DNA of 64,000 nucleotides. Origin: Companilactobacillus zhachilii. Lineage in GTDB: Bacteria; Bacillota; Bacilli; Lactobacillales; Lactobacillaceae. The notes beneath the pieces are model-generated. The model ran no database searches. It was not told the origin of the DNA and saw only the letters and a list, made by a program, of their open reading frames with translations. This document shows, one piece after another, positions 44,885-54,406 of the stretch. Numbering within the stretch: position 1 is the stretch's first letter; each line of letters opens with the position of its first letter. A program made the translations under genes and the position numbers. Location of the stretch: positions 1,488,001-1,552,000 of the forward strand of contig NZ_CP031933.2 of the NCBI RefSeq assembly GCF_003606365.2, written 5' to 3'.

Positions 44885-47800
44885 TTAATCACTTTTTTTT
44901 AGCAAAACACTTCTTTTTCCTAAGAACATTTCCAATTTGCTCTGAACATCACCATTAAAATCTATCCAATGGTTCGACTTCAATAGTAACGCTTGCTTCT
45001 TTTTTTCTCGATAGACAATAACTGGCATTTGTCCTCTTGAACTTTCAATAATTCGATATAATTGTTCGAGGTTTTCCGGTGTATCCAAGCTTTTGGAAAC
45101 TTTCAAATATAATTTTTCACTCGGTAATTGGACGGTATACTGCTTAGGATCAGACAATCTGTCTGCAATTAACTCCAATTCTCCTCGTTTGCCCATATTA
45201 GGACGACCGACGAATAAGAAAATTTTACCATCCAGTTCCATTTCCTCAATTTTTTGGAATAATTTAGGGAAAATTGTCACTGATATACTACCAGTTTCAT
45301 CTTCAATCGTCATGAAACACATGCGTTGACCCTTTTTAGTTCGAATTACTCGGAGGTTTTTAACTAACCCCAAAACATTAATAACTTGATTTTGGTGACT
45401 CGCTAATTCCGAAATCTTAATCGTCCTCAAATCAAGCAACCGACTCCGATATTTTTCAACCGGATGACCTGAGACATAAACTCCCAGATAAGTTTTTTCC
45501 TGATTCAACCGTTCCGTTAAAGTAAAGTCATCCACCTGGTGTTTTTTAGGATCAAGTACATCAAATAGTGATAAATTACTTCCCGCTAACTGAATGCTCT
45601 CAATCAAATCACGAAAATCATATAGCAACTCTTTACGATTTCGATTAAAAGTATCAAACGTTCCTGACAAGATCATTGGCTCTAAATAATCAGTCTTCAC
45701 AAACCGACGGTCAATTCGTTGTAGAAAATTCAACGGACTAGTATACTCGCCATTCTTTTGTCGTTCTTCAATGATATTAGTTGCTAAGTCTCGGCGCATC
45801 CCCTTGATACTCAACAATCCAAACCGAATGGACTTCTCATGATCCACAAAATCATACTGGCTTTGATTAATATCAACATTGCGAATTTGGACCCGTGAAT
45901 CTTTGGCATCTTGAATATACATCGTCACCTTAGTCTCATTATTCAAATTGGAATTTAACAGACAGGCAAAGAAAATATCTGGAAAATGTGTTTTGATATA
46001 TGCCAACCAAAAAGCAATCATTGAATAGGCGACGGAATGGGACTTATTGAATCCATAGTTACCAAATTTTTCAATATACTGATAAACTTTTTCGGCTGAT
46101 TTTTTATCATGACCTTGTGAGACTGCCCCATTGACAAATTTTTGCCGATTCTCTTCAATTAATTGCTCATTTTTTTTACTGATGGCTCGACGTAAAATAT
46201 CGGCATCAGCTAAAGAAAAATTAGCCATTTCTGAAGATGCCTGCATAACTTGCTCTTGATAAACTAAAATGCCGTAAGTTGGTTTCAAAATCTTCTCTAA
46301 CGATTTATCAGGATATGTAACCGGCTCTCGTCCATGTTTACGCGCAATAAAAGTCGAGATATTTTGCATTGGACCTGGACGATACAAAGCATTCGTAGCC
46401 ACAATATCATCGAAACTGGTTGGAACTAACTGCCGCAGAACACTTCTAATACCGTTTGATTCAAATTGAAATACTCCATCAGTTGCACCACGTTGAAATA
46501 ACGCCAAAGTTTTGGAATCATTCAGTGGAATTTTCTCCGGCACAAACTCTTTGCCATAACGCTTAGATATCGCTTGAATAGCTTTGTCTAAAATTGTTAA
46601 ATTTTTCAAGCCTAAAAAGTCCATCTTCAACAAACCGACATTTTCAACATTATATTTCGTCTGTTGCGTTAAATTAATCCCGTCATCTTCAAGCTGAACT
46701 GCCACGATATCCGTCATATTTTTCTTACTAAGAACAATTCCGGCAGCATGAGTCGAATAGTGACGTGGAATCCCCTCGATTCGCTGTGCCACCTTAAAAA
46801 TCAATTGATTTTCACGTGAATTATCAACTAAGCCACGCAAAGTGCTTGATTCATCAAATGATTCCTTCAAAGTAATGTTTAATTTTCGAGGAATTGCATT
46901 CGACCATTGAGAAATTTGAAATTGCGTTTGACTGAACGTTCGAGCAATATCACGTAAAGCCATTTTCGCTGCCAACGTGCCAAAGGTGATAATTTGTGCC
47001 ATATGGTCAGAACCATATTTGTCATGCATATACATCACCATTTCATCACGACGATCATCTGGCAAATCCAAATCAATATCAGGCATATTTGCTCGTTGAG
47101 GATTCAAAAAACGTTCAAATAGTAAATCATACTTGATTGGATCCAACTGGGTAATGCCTAAGCAATATGACACTAATGAACCCGCTGCAGAACCACGTCC
47201 TGGGCCAGTCTTAATGCCAATTTCATGTGCGTGTTTGATTACATCCCAAACAATCAAAAAGTAGTCTGAGAAGCCCATTTTTTCAATAACAGACAGTTCA
47301 TACTCCAACCGTTGCTGATAATCTGCTGGAATCTGGCCATTTAGACGCTTTTTCAATCCCTTAGTAGCAAGATCATGTAAAAACTGTTGCGAACTCACAT
47401 CGTCTGGTGTTTCAAATTTAGGTAACTCAGTTTCTTGAAACTGTATTTCAACGTTACATTGATCAGCAATCTGCTTAGTATTGTCAATTGCCTCTGACAT
47501 ATCAACTTCGGCAAAATCACTGGCAAAACTACTAGCAGTCCGCAAATAATGGTCCCCGGTTTCGACAACTTGATCTAAACTTTCAAATCGTTGTCCTGTA
47601 CGTAAATTATTGACTACTTGATATGCCAAATGATCATCTGCGTCAACATAGCGAACATCACCTAAAGCCGCTAGTGGTAATTGTTGTGTGCGAGCAACCA
47701 TTCGAATATTTTTGACATTATCAATTTGACCAGCATAGAGACTGACACCTAAATAAAGTGAATCAGTATCAATCAATTGTTGTAGAGCCTTAACATATGG

Positions 47801-48208
47801 AGCAACTTCGACACTGAGTATTTCAGCATCACTAGCTGGTGTAATAATAAATAAATCTGACAACCAAGATTGCATCTCCGACAATGCAACTGGTTCTTTC
47901 TCAGACATAACTTTTGATGAAATTTTTATTAGATGCTGATAACCACTGTTATTCTTAGCCAATAACAGCAATGGATATTTATTCTCAACATCAATAATTC
48001 CCGCAGCCTCAATTGTTAAACCGATAATTGGTTTAATACCAATTTTTTTAGCATATTTATAAAAATCAATTGAACCATAAAGGTTATTGATATCTGTTAG
48101 AGCAATTGCTTCATAACCCCGAGCTTTAGCTTGATCAACCAACTCGGTCAACTTTGCGGGACTATGCAATAAACTAAAACTACTCATTACTTGTAGTTGT
48201 GCTTGCAA
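44885..48208 (-). CDS. dnaE: DNA polymerase III alpha subunit DnaE
   Basis: In Firmicutes DnaE is the lagging-strand and primer-extending polymerase beside PolC. I choose TTG 48208 (AAAGGGGGCG upstream), giving 1107 residues; the frame runs on to 48391 without a ribosome site. The N-terminal PHP domain is degenerate (QVMSSFSLLHS where active PHP domains have H-x-H). The polymerase palm shows PDIDLDLPDDRRDEM, and FRRAISKK-like and GYGFNKSH-type segments (NYGFNKSHSVAYS) follow. The C-terminus has an HhH region and an OB fold (VINVLGLVKNLRVI). Confidence 0.94.
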   Translation of the reverse strand: MQAQLQVMSSFSLLHSPAKLTELVDQAKARGYEAIALTDINNLYGSIDFYKYAKKIGIKPIIGLTIEAAGIIDVENKYPLLLLAKNNSGYQHLIKISSKVMSEKEPVALSEMQSWLSDLFIITPASDAEILSVEVAPYVKALQQLIDTDSLYLGVSLYAGQIDNVKNIRMVARTQQLPLAALGDVRYVDADDHLAYQVVNNLRTGQRFESLDQVVETGDHYLRTASSFASDFAEVDMSEAIDNTKQIADQCNVEIQFQETELPKFETPDDVSSQQFLHDLATKGLKKRLNGQIPADYQQRLEYELSVIEKMGFSDYFLIVWDVIKHAHEIGIKTGPGRGSAAGSLVSYCLGITQLDPIKYDLLFERFLNPQRANMPDIDLDLPDDRRDEMVMYMHDKYGSDHMAQIITFGTLAAKMALRDIARTFSQTQFQISQWSNAIPRKLNITLKESFDESSTLRGLVDNSRENQLIFKVAQRIEGIPRHYSTHAAGIVLSKKNMTDIVAVQLEDDGINLTQQTKYNVENVGLLKMDFLGLKNLTILDKAIQAISKRYGKEFVPEKIPLNDSKTLALFQRGATDGVFQFESNGIRSVLRQLVPTSFDDIVATNALYRPGPMQNISTFIARKHGREPVTYPDKSLEKILKPTYGILVYQEQVMQASSEMANFSLADADILRRAISKKNEQLIEENRQKFVNGAVSQGHDKKSAEKVYQYIEKFGNYGFNKSHSVAYSMIAFWLAYIKTHFPDIFFACLLNSNLNNETKVTMYIQDAKDSRVQIRNVDINQSQYDFVDHEKSIRFGLLSIKGMRRDLATNIIEERQKNGEYTSPLNFLQRIDRRFVKTDYLEPMILSGTFDTFNRNRKELLYDFRDLIESIQLAGSNLSLFDVLDPKKHQVDDFTLTERLNQEKTYLGVYVSGHPVEKYRSRLLDLRTIKISELASHQNQVINVLGLVKNLRVIRTKKGQRMCFMTIEDETGSISVTIFPKLFQKIEEMELDGKIFLFVGRPNMGKRGELELIADRLSDPKQYTVQLPSEKLYLKVSKSLDTPENLEQLYRIIESSRGQMPVIVYREKKKQALLLKSNHWIDFNGDVQSKLEMFLGKRSVLLKKSD

Positions 48209-48301
48209 TTTATCGCCCCCTTTGTTTAAAATTATATCAAAATCAAGTGAAAGTTTATTGGGTAAAATCCCCTTTTGTGCTAAACTACTTGAGAAAGTGA
48301 G

Positions 48302-48508
48302 ATGGAAGAAATGAGATATATTGCTGTTATTTTCTGGTCTATCATGCTGGGACAAGTAGCCGGATTTATCGGTGGTGCTTTGAACCAACAAAAATTTAAT
48401 TCAACTTACTCAATTATTGTAAGTATAGTATTTGCTATCATCTTCAGTGTAATTCCATTGATTCTAGATAGTGCTGTAAAAGATACTAAGAAGGAAAAGA
48501 ACGCTTAA
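48302..48508 (+). CDS. DUF2929-family small membrane protein
   Basis: The 68-residue protein has two transmembrane helices (IAVIFWSIMLGQVAGFIGGAL, IIVSIVFAIIFSVIPLIL) and a basic tail DTKKEKNA. The pattern RYIxVxFWSxxLGQVxGxI fits the DUF2929 family found divergent from dnaE in lactobacilli. ATG 48302 is annotated; an ATG at 48311 (MRYIAV) aligns better with the family and follows GGAAG. Role unknown. Confidence 0.8.
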   Translation: MEEMRYIAVIFWSIMLGQVAGFIGGALNQQKFNSTYSIIVSIVFAIIFSVIPLILDSAVKDTKKEKNA

Positions 48509-48533
48509 TTAAGTTTAGGCGTTCTTTTTTATT
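48498..48533 (+). terminator. Terminator of the DUF2929 gene
   Basis: AAGAACGC pairs with GCGTTCTT around a 14-base loop, and T-runs follow. The 5' arm lies inside the last codons, so the stop sits in the loop side. Confidence 0.75.
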
Positions 48534-48551
48534 ACTAAAATACGCGTATAT

Positions 48552-48730
48552 GCCGCCTCCAAGAGCAAGAAATTTAGGTCGCTATGGGGACCGATTCGAG
48601 CCGAAGAGAGGTCTCGAATCTCGCTTTTGAACCTCGCACAAAACGCGAGTTTCAAAAGTCGTCCCGTGGTGTAAGAGCTAAAGCTCTAACGCCACCTGCA
48701 CAGCGGCCAAAATTTCTTGCTCTTTCCGGC
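48552..48730 (+). repeat. Cloverleaf repeat copy E (type 2 outer stem)
   Basis: Outer arms GCCGCCTCCAAGAGCAAGAA and complement TTCTTGCTCTTTCCGGC. Hairpin I is GATTCGAG/CTCGAATC with the long loop, hairpin II TTTTGAACCTCGC, hairpin III apical AAGAGC/GCTCTA. Confidence 0.85.
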
Positions 48731-49081
48731 TAGTTCATTGTTCGTTTTTAAATCAATGTTAAAATCATTTTACCATCAATGACTAGAATTATAGGATATA
48801 GAGCATGTTCTGAATCTTTTAACTTTAAAAGTTATTTCAATTCCATAATCAAAAATTCAACTAGCACAACAGGTACTAACATATAAATTATTACTGCCAT
48901 CCCTAGATTTGGAGTGGTCCTTTGTTAATTTAGCTCTCTTACAAAACATATTTATTATCTAAAAGTTGAAAGATTCGAAATCCGTTTTAATCTTTAGTAT
49001 TCTAATCATCATTGATACGAAAGTAGCTAATCTAAAAATGTGATGCTGATTCACGATTCATCAAAAATGAAGAACAACCCA

Positions 49082-49253
49082 GCCGGAAGGAGCCAGAAAA
49101 TTAGATTGCTGTGAAAGTGGCGTTAGCACTTTAGTGCTTACACCACGAGACGAGTTTTGAAATTCGCGTACCTTGCGAAGTTCAAAATCGAGATTGGAGA
49201 CCTTGGCTCCAATCGGTCCCCATAGCAACCTAATTTTCTGGCTCCTGGAGGCG
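49082..49253 (-). repeat. Cloverleaf repeat copy F (type 2 outer stem)
   Basis: Outer arms GCCGGAAGGAGCCAGAAAAT and complement ATTTTCTGGCTCCTGGAGGC in reverse orientation. Hairpin I is GATTGGAG/CTCCAATC with the short loop, hairpin II TTTTGAACTTCGC, hairpin III apical AAGCAC/GTGCTA. Confidence 0.85.
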
Positions 49254-49279
49254 ACAACATCAATTTATCATCTAATCAT

Positions 49280-49318
49280 AGAAAAGAGCCTCAGCAGATT
49301 TACGCTGAAGCTCTTTTT
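49280..49318 (-). terminator. Terminator of the lipoprotein gene at 49320
   Basis: AAAAGAGC...TCAGC pairs with GCTGA...GCTCTTTT, with a T-run on both sides. It begins at the stop codon. Confidence 0.85.
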
Positions 49319-49319
49319 A

Positions 49320-50054
49320 TTAATATTTAGTTATATATAGATAAAATTCTTTAGCTGATAAATTGATGTTAAAGTTCACACCATTTGAAGTAATTTGATT
49401 CATTGATGTCTTAGTAGAATTCTTGCTGGCATTCTTTGTTTGCTTAGCAAAATCCTTCAATACTTTTTCACCGTCGGCTCCAAGTAATTTCGAAGTAATC
49501 ATTAAATCAGTCGCAAAATTCTTTTGACCAGTCTTAGATTTAAAATCATTATATGAAAACTTAGTTGCAATACCCATCAATTGATTGTTTTGAACATTGT
49601 AATACCACTTTGTTCCGTCAGTCTTTGTATGTGTGAACATCCCATCTTTACTGATCAATTGTAATTGGTCTGTGGGTTGTCCCATTGATAACAACGTATA
49701 GTTATACGTTTGAGCAAAAGTTAGGTAATTCTGCAATGCTCTAGCTTTCTTTACCTTCACTAACTTAGTTTCGACTTTATCACCATTAGTTGCCTTAATG
49801 CGGACATTTTGGTTCTTAGTTGAAACTGGTACTGAAATCGCAAAATGATTATCATCAACTGCAACTTTCTTAGTTTTACCTGCAACGGTATAAGTTAACT
49901 TCTTGTAGTTAGTCGCTTGACCTTTAACCACTGCAACTAATCCGTCAGCACTATATTCTTTGGATGTTGTTGATAGACTCATCTTCGAACAACCAGTTAG
50001 TAACAAAAAGAATAGCGGAATAAACATCAATAACATGTATTTCAGTTTCTTCAT
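49320..50054 (-). CDS. Hypothetical lipoprotein, 244 residues
   Basis: A type II signal peptide with lipobox LLTGC (Cys at about residue 22) anchors the protein outside the membrane. Residues 35-105 look like a small beta domain (KLTYTVAGKTKKVAVDDNHFAISVPV), comparable to the Ig-like or CarboxypepD-like N-domains of lactobacillus lipoproteins. The rest is mixed alpha/beta (DGTKWYYNVQNNQLMGIATKFSYNDF). No enzymatic motif is seen. It is monocistronic with its own terminator. Confidence 0.75.
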   Translation of the reverse strand: MKKLKYMLLMFIPLFFLLLTGCSKMSLSTTSKEYSADGLVAVVKGQATNYKKLTYTVAGKTKKVAVDDNHFAISVPVSTKNQNVRIKATNGDKVETKLVKVKKARALQNYLTFAQTYNYTLLSMGQPTDQLQLISKDGMFTHTKTDGTKWYYNVQNNQLMGIATKFSYNDFKSKTGQKNFATDLMITSKLLGADGEKVLKDFAKQTKNASKNSTKTSMNQITSNGVNFNINLSAKEFYLYITKY

Positions 50055-50082
50055 CGTCGTTACCCCATCTATTTAAAATATT

Positions 50083-50112
50083 AAAAAAAAGCCAAGTTAA
50101 ACTTGACTTTTT
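50083..50112 (-). terminator. Terminator of rpmF
   Basis: AAGTCAAGTT pairs with ACTTGGCTT on the minus strand (one G-U), followed by eight T residues. Confidence 0.8.
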
Positions 50113-50114
50113 CA

Positions 50115-50297
50115 TTAAGCTTCTTTGCTATCGCTGATAACTTTTTCACCTTTGTACATACCTGATGGTGATACATGGTGACTCAAACGATATTCACCAG
50201 TAGCAACGTCGAATTGCATGTTTGGTGTACTTAACTTAAGATGTGCGCGTCTTTGGCGCTTTCTTTGTTTTGATGTTTTTCTCTTTGGAACAGCCAT
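50115..50297 (-). CDS. rpmF: 50S ribosomal protein L32, zinc-free type
   Basis: The 60-residue protein has the typical basic N-terminus ([18 protein letters not shown]) and ends with MYKGEKVI. The four Cys of zinc-binding L32 (C-x-x-C, C-x-x-C) are absent and replaced by QFDVATG and SPSGM, so this is the C-minus form used when zinc is scarce or constitutively in lactobacilli. ATG 50297 follows AAGGAG. It is separate from its usual YceD partner. Confidence 0.95.
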   Translation of the reverse strand: MAVPKRKTSKQRKRQRRAHLKLSTPNMQFDVATGEYRLSHHVSPSGMYKGEKVISDSKEA

Positions 50298-50384
50298 ATT
50301 TAAAAACTCCTTTTATTTATTAACTCAATCAAATCTAACGTTTAATATAATACTATCATAAAAACGTTTGAGCAAGCAAATTTA

Positions 50385-50699
50385 CTATTTAGTTTGCTTT
50401 TTTGCATTATTTTCTTTCAATGCATCGGCAATTTGGTTATCGTTTGACACTTTAACGCGGGAAATTTGTTTCTTTGCGTGACGATTAAAATCATCATCTT
50501 TTTTATTGCCAGTAGTAGCTAGTAATAACGTAATTACAGCTCCCAACAACAATGTAACGATAATTAAAATAATCAGTGGTAGTTTAATTCTTGTAAACCC
50601 AAAACTAACTGTCACCGGATTAACATTCAAAACAGCAAAGATAACTACGATCAACGCAATAACTAAGCCAATTACAAATCTTGATTGTTTACCCTTCAT
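50385..50699 (-). CDS. lapA: LapA-family (DUF1049) membrane protein
   Basis: The 104-residue protein has two transmembrane helices (VIGLVIALIVVIFAVLN, LIILIIVTLLLGAVITLLL) and the LapA/YciS signature NVNPVTVSFGF between them. The C-terminal part is charged and cytoplasmic. It is 12 bp after the SDR gene, at the end of the obg operon. In enterobacteria LapA works in LPS regulation; in Gram-positives the role is unknown. Confidence 0.82.
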   Translation of the reverse strand: MKGKQSRFVIGLVIALIVVIFAVLNVNPVTVSFGFTRIKLPLIILIIVTLLLGAVITLLLATTGNKKDDDFNRHAKKQISRVKVSNDNQIADALKENNAKKQTK

Positions 50700-50711
50700 C
50701 TGAATCCTCCC

Positions 50712-51509
50712 CTATTTACGATTGCCCAATGTTGCAGCAAAATAATCTCCAAGATCTGGAGCTAATTTGTAAAGCACTGCTGCTAATTCCATATAACGTG
50801 GACGATTAATTTCACGTTTTTTACGGCCAAAAGTATTCACAATTTCCCATGCTAATCGATCAGGATCAAGGACAAAATATTTTACTGAATCAAGATAATT
50901 GCCTGAATGATCAGCCACATTGAAGAAATTAGTGTCCACAGGGCCAGGATTAACAGTTGTTACATAAACACCCATTGGTCTCAATTCAAGTCTGAGACCG
51001 TCTGAAAATGCGATCACAGCTGCCTTAGTAGCTGCATAGGCAGCAGACTTAGGTGTAGTGATCTTACCAGCCATTGAACCAACATTAATAATATGTCCAC
51101 GACCGTTTTCAATCATACCTGATGCAACCAATCTTGTCATCAACATAAGTCCTAAAACATTCACACGGAACATTTTTTCGATCTTGTCAAAATCTGTTTC
51201 CATATAATTTGAAAAATCACCAAAGCCAGCCGCATTAACTAAAACGTCAATATCATCACTGATAGTAGCAATTTTCTCAACAGCAGCAGTAATTTGATCA
51301 GGATCACTCATATCAACTGACAAATATTCATGTTGAGCACTCTCAGCACCGACACGAATACATTCATTTCTAACTGCCTGTAATTTATCTTCACTACGGG
51401 CAATTAAAATCACATTAGCACCACATCTAGCGGCATTGACGGCAACATCTTTCCCAATACCAGATGATGCGCCTGTAACAATAACTGTTTGATTCAATAA
51501 ATTAGTCAT
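50712..51509 (-). CDS. Short-chain dehydrogenase/reductase
   Basis: The 265-residue classical SDR has the Rossmann motif VTGASSGIGKDVA, NAAGFGDF, the catalytic Ser in NVGSMAGKI and YAATK (Tyr-x-x-x-Lys), followed by VNPGPVDTNFF. The C-terminus RPRYMELAAVLYKLAP resembles YqjQ/DltE-like members found beside rnz. NADPH-dependent reductase of unknown substrate. It lies 15 bp after rnz. Confidence 0.88.
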   Translation of the reverse strand: MTNLLNQTVIVTGASSGIGKDVAVNAARCGANVILIARSEDKLQAVRNECIRVGAESAQHEYLSVDMSDPDQITAAVEKIATISDDIDVLVNAAGFGDFSNYMETDFDKIEKMFRVNVLGLMLMTRLVASGMIENGRGHIINVGSMAGKITTPKSAAYAATKAAVIAFSDGLRLELRPMGVYVTTVNPGPVDTNFFNVADHSGNYLDSVKYFVLDPDRLAWEIVNTFGRKKREINRPRYMELAAVLYKLAPDLGDYFAATLGNRK

Positions 51510-51524
51510 TATTCATCCTCTTTT

Positions 51525-52451
51525 CTAATTAAAAGGTACCTCGTACAAATCAAAATCACTAGCCACACGAGTATTTTTAAAAATCTTTTGTGCTTCTTTT
51601 TGAAGAATCAAAGCACCTCTACCCGTATATCTTGCAGAAATATGTGTCAAAATCAAACCTTTAGCATGACTTCTCTTAGCGACCTCAGCTGCTTGAGTAG
51701 CTGTTGAATGGTAATAATTGTACGCTAATTTCTTTTCAGCATTAGAAAAAGTTGACTCATGAACGATTACGTCCGCATCTTTCGATAGCTTATCGATCTC
51801 AGGTGTATAGCGTGTATCAGAAATGATTGTGACAACCTTGCTAGGTTTGTCAGGTCCAATAAAGTCTTTCCCATTCAACACGGTACCATTATCCAAAGTA
51901 ACTTCCTTACCGGCCTTGAGTTGTCCGAAAATTGGTCCATTTGGAATATGATACTCTGCTAATTTATCAACTAATAATTCTCCAACACGTGGCTTTTCCA
52001 CGACACGATAGCCAAAACAAGTTACTCGATGCTTTAATTTACCGGCATAAACGCTGAAAGTTTTATCATTGAAAATTTCGCCATCATTTTTAAGTTCGAT
52101 ATATTTGATCTGATAACCTAATCTACTACCAGTTACCTTCAAAGAAGTTTCAACATATTCTTTAATTCCGACAGGACCATAAATCTCCAATGGCGTATTA
52201 CCACCTTGATTGGCCCGGCTAGCTAATAACCCTGGAAGTCCAAAAATATGATCACCATGTAAGTGAGTGATAAAAATCTTTGTTATCTTTCTTGGCTTAA
52301 TTGCTGTTTTTAATATTTGATGCTGTGTAGCCTCACCAACGTCAAAAAGCCAAACTTCATTTCGTTCGTCCAGCATTTTTAATGCAGTACTCGAAACGTT
52401 GCGGCCCTTTGATGGAACTCCGGCACCAGTTCCTAAAAATTCTAACTCCAT
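51525..52451 (-). CDS. rnz: Ribonuclease Z
   Basis: RNase Z trims the 3' ends of tRNA precursors lacking encoded CCA. The 308-residue metallo-beta-lactamase-fold enzyme has [15 protein letters not shown] at the N-terminus, HLHGDHIFG (zinc box), the exosite arm (about 155-200), the SDTRYT metal Asp and [11 protein letters not shown]. It is 14 bp after oatA. Confidence 0.96.
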   Translation of the reverse strand: MELEFLGTGAGVPSKGRNVSSTALKMLDERNEVWLFDVGEATQHQILKTAIKPRKITKIFITHLHGDHIFGLPGLLASRANQGGNTPLEIYGPVGIKEYVETSLKVTGSRLGYQIKYIELKNDGEIFNDKTFSVYAGKLKHRVTCFGYRVVEKPRVGELLVDKLAEYHIPNGPIFGQLKAGKEVTLDNGTVLNGKDFIGPDKPSKVVTIISDTRYTPEIDKLSKDADVIVHESTFSNAEKKLAYNYYHSTATQAAEVAKRSHAKGLILTHISARYTGRGALILQKEAQKIFKNTRVASDFDLYEVPFN

Positions 52452-52465
52452 AAAAAAGTCCTATT

Positions 52466-54393
52466 CTATTTTTTGTCTAATGATTTCAAAATTTCTTTTG
52501 CGACAAATGCAGTATAGTACATTGATCCATCAGGATTTGGATGAACATCATCATCATAGAACCAGTCGGTATGACCTTGTGAATAATGATTCCAGTCAAT
52601 AATAGTCAAATTCTTATACTTATTTGTTGCTTGAGACAAGACACCATTAACTGTCTTTTCCCATGGTCTTGTTGGTACGTGAACATTGATCCAGTAAACG
52701 TGACGCTTAGGACCAACTAATTTCATAATTTGACCAACTTGATCCATATTGAATGGTCCGTTAGTTCCTAAACCAATCATGACATTTGGTGCTAAGACAC
52801 CTTGATCTTTATAGTTTTGTAACAGATCAACACTGGCACCCATTTGACGACTGACAGCGGCATCAATAATAACCTTCTTATCATCAAATAATTTCAAGAA
52901 ATTATCGGAACCATCAGCCATAACTGAATCACCGACTGCAGTCAAAGGAACATCCTTTAGACGTTGCAAGTCAATTTGACTCAAACCATATTTTTCAAAT
53001 TCAGTATTAACAGGGTGTTTCTTAGCAGCTTTCTTATAACGAGCATAATCAGCACTAGACATCTTACCAGTAGCATTCTTTTGCTCAGCTTTAGCCTTCT
53101 TCAAATTCTCAATGGCTTTTTGCTTCTTAGCCTTAGTAGCTTTTTCATTTTTAGTGATCTTATTAGCTAGAGCACTGTGGTTAACATTAGGCTTAGGAGC
53201 ACTGACAGCTTTAACCACACCGTATGACCCTGTTAAACAAATGACAGCAATTACTAAAGCTAATACCCGTTGAACGGCAGTTGATGAGCGGAAAAACTTC
53301 TTGACATCACTCCACTTAGCATGAGCCAATGGTTGTTCAACATATCTGAATGAAAATTCAGTAACAAGCACGATCAAAATTACTTCAATCACAGGATAAA
53401 GCACCGGATGATCGGCAACATTTTTAAATCTTGACTCAAAGAAAATCATTACTGGAAATTGATACAAATAAAGTCCATAACTTCTTGTTCCAACATAATG
53501 GAAAACCTTATTTGATAACACACTATTCCAGAATGAATCAGGATGAGCTACTACCCCAATAAAGATACATGTCGTAATTGAAAAGATGAACATTCCACCA
53601 CGATACAAGAATGGATCTGAATCTTTGATTGTAAAAATCATCAAAATCATTAGTGCAAATGACAATAATCCAACTAAGTTCAATTTTAATTTATCGGCTT
53701 TTTTGAGACCACTCTTTAATTTCTCAGCTGGCCAAATCAATGCCAGACCACAGCCAAGTAAAATTGAGAACAAACGTGTATCAGTACCATAGTATATACG
53801 ACTAGGATCGACACCCGGCTTGAACAAAATTGCCATCCAAATGGCTGAAGCTACTGATAATACCATCGCAAATCCAAAAATTCGACTCTTTTTAACGCCA
53901 TACTTAGCAAACAAAATTAACAAAATGGGCCAAATAATATAAAACTGACCTTCAATTGACAATGTCCACAAATGAGTAAATGGTGATTCATTATTAGCGA
54001 ATCGTTCAAAATATGATTGACCGTTAAAAATTTGCCACCAGTTATAAACATTTAAAACGTTAGTTACAAATATTTGATCTAGATGATACAGCAACCCTTT
54101 TAAGAACATCACGATATATGCACCTGAGGCTAACAAAACAAACAGCATCCCCGGATACAATCGCTTAATTCTTTTAACATAAAAATTACTCAACGAGAAT
54201 GAACCACCATAATCAACAGTGTTAAAAAAATGATCTGTGATTAAGTAACCTGATATAAGGAAGAAAATGGGTACACCCAGATATCCCCAGAGAATACATT
54301 AGGATTCAAGTGATACATAATGACCCCAATAACTCCTAATGTACGTAGTCCATCAAATCCAGTAATAAATCTTCTTTTTGGTGATTTATTCAT
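52466..54393 (-). pseudogene. oatA: Acyltransferase family 3 with SGNH domain (OatA-like), interrupted by a one-base frameshift
   Basis: From ATG 54393 (AGGGGCAATAAG upstream) the frame reads ...RRFITGFDGLRTLGV, MYHLNPNVFSG and then shifts at a run of four G (54285-54288). One more G restores GYLGVPIFFLISGYLITD and joins the rest. The intact part has about ten transmembrane helices, a linker (about 395-430) and a C-terminal SGNH domain with GDSVMAD, GLGTNGPF and DWFYDDDVHP. OatA O-acetylates peptidoglycan MurNAc and gives lysozyme resistance. With the frame repaired the length is about 642 residues. It may be an assembly error or a real loss. Confidence 0.88.
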
Positions 54394-54406
54394 TATCTTA
54401 TTGCCC

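Larger units (their letters stand above)
48534..49319. other. Convergent intergenic repeat block, about 790 bp
   Basis: Two complete type 2 cloverleaf repeats face each other (E 48552-48730, F 49082-49253) with 351 bp between them. The spacer begins with the tail shared with copy B (GCTAGTTCATTGTTCG...) and holds CTAGCACAACAGG near 48867. The terminator of the lipoprotein gene is at 49280-49318. No ORF is credible. Confidence 0.75.
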
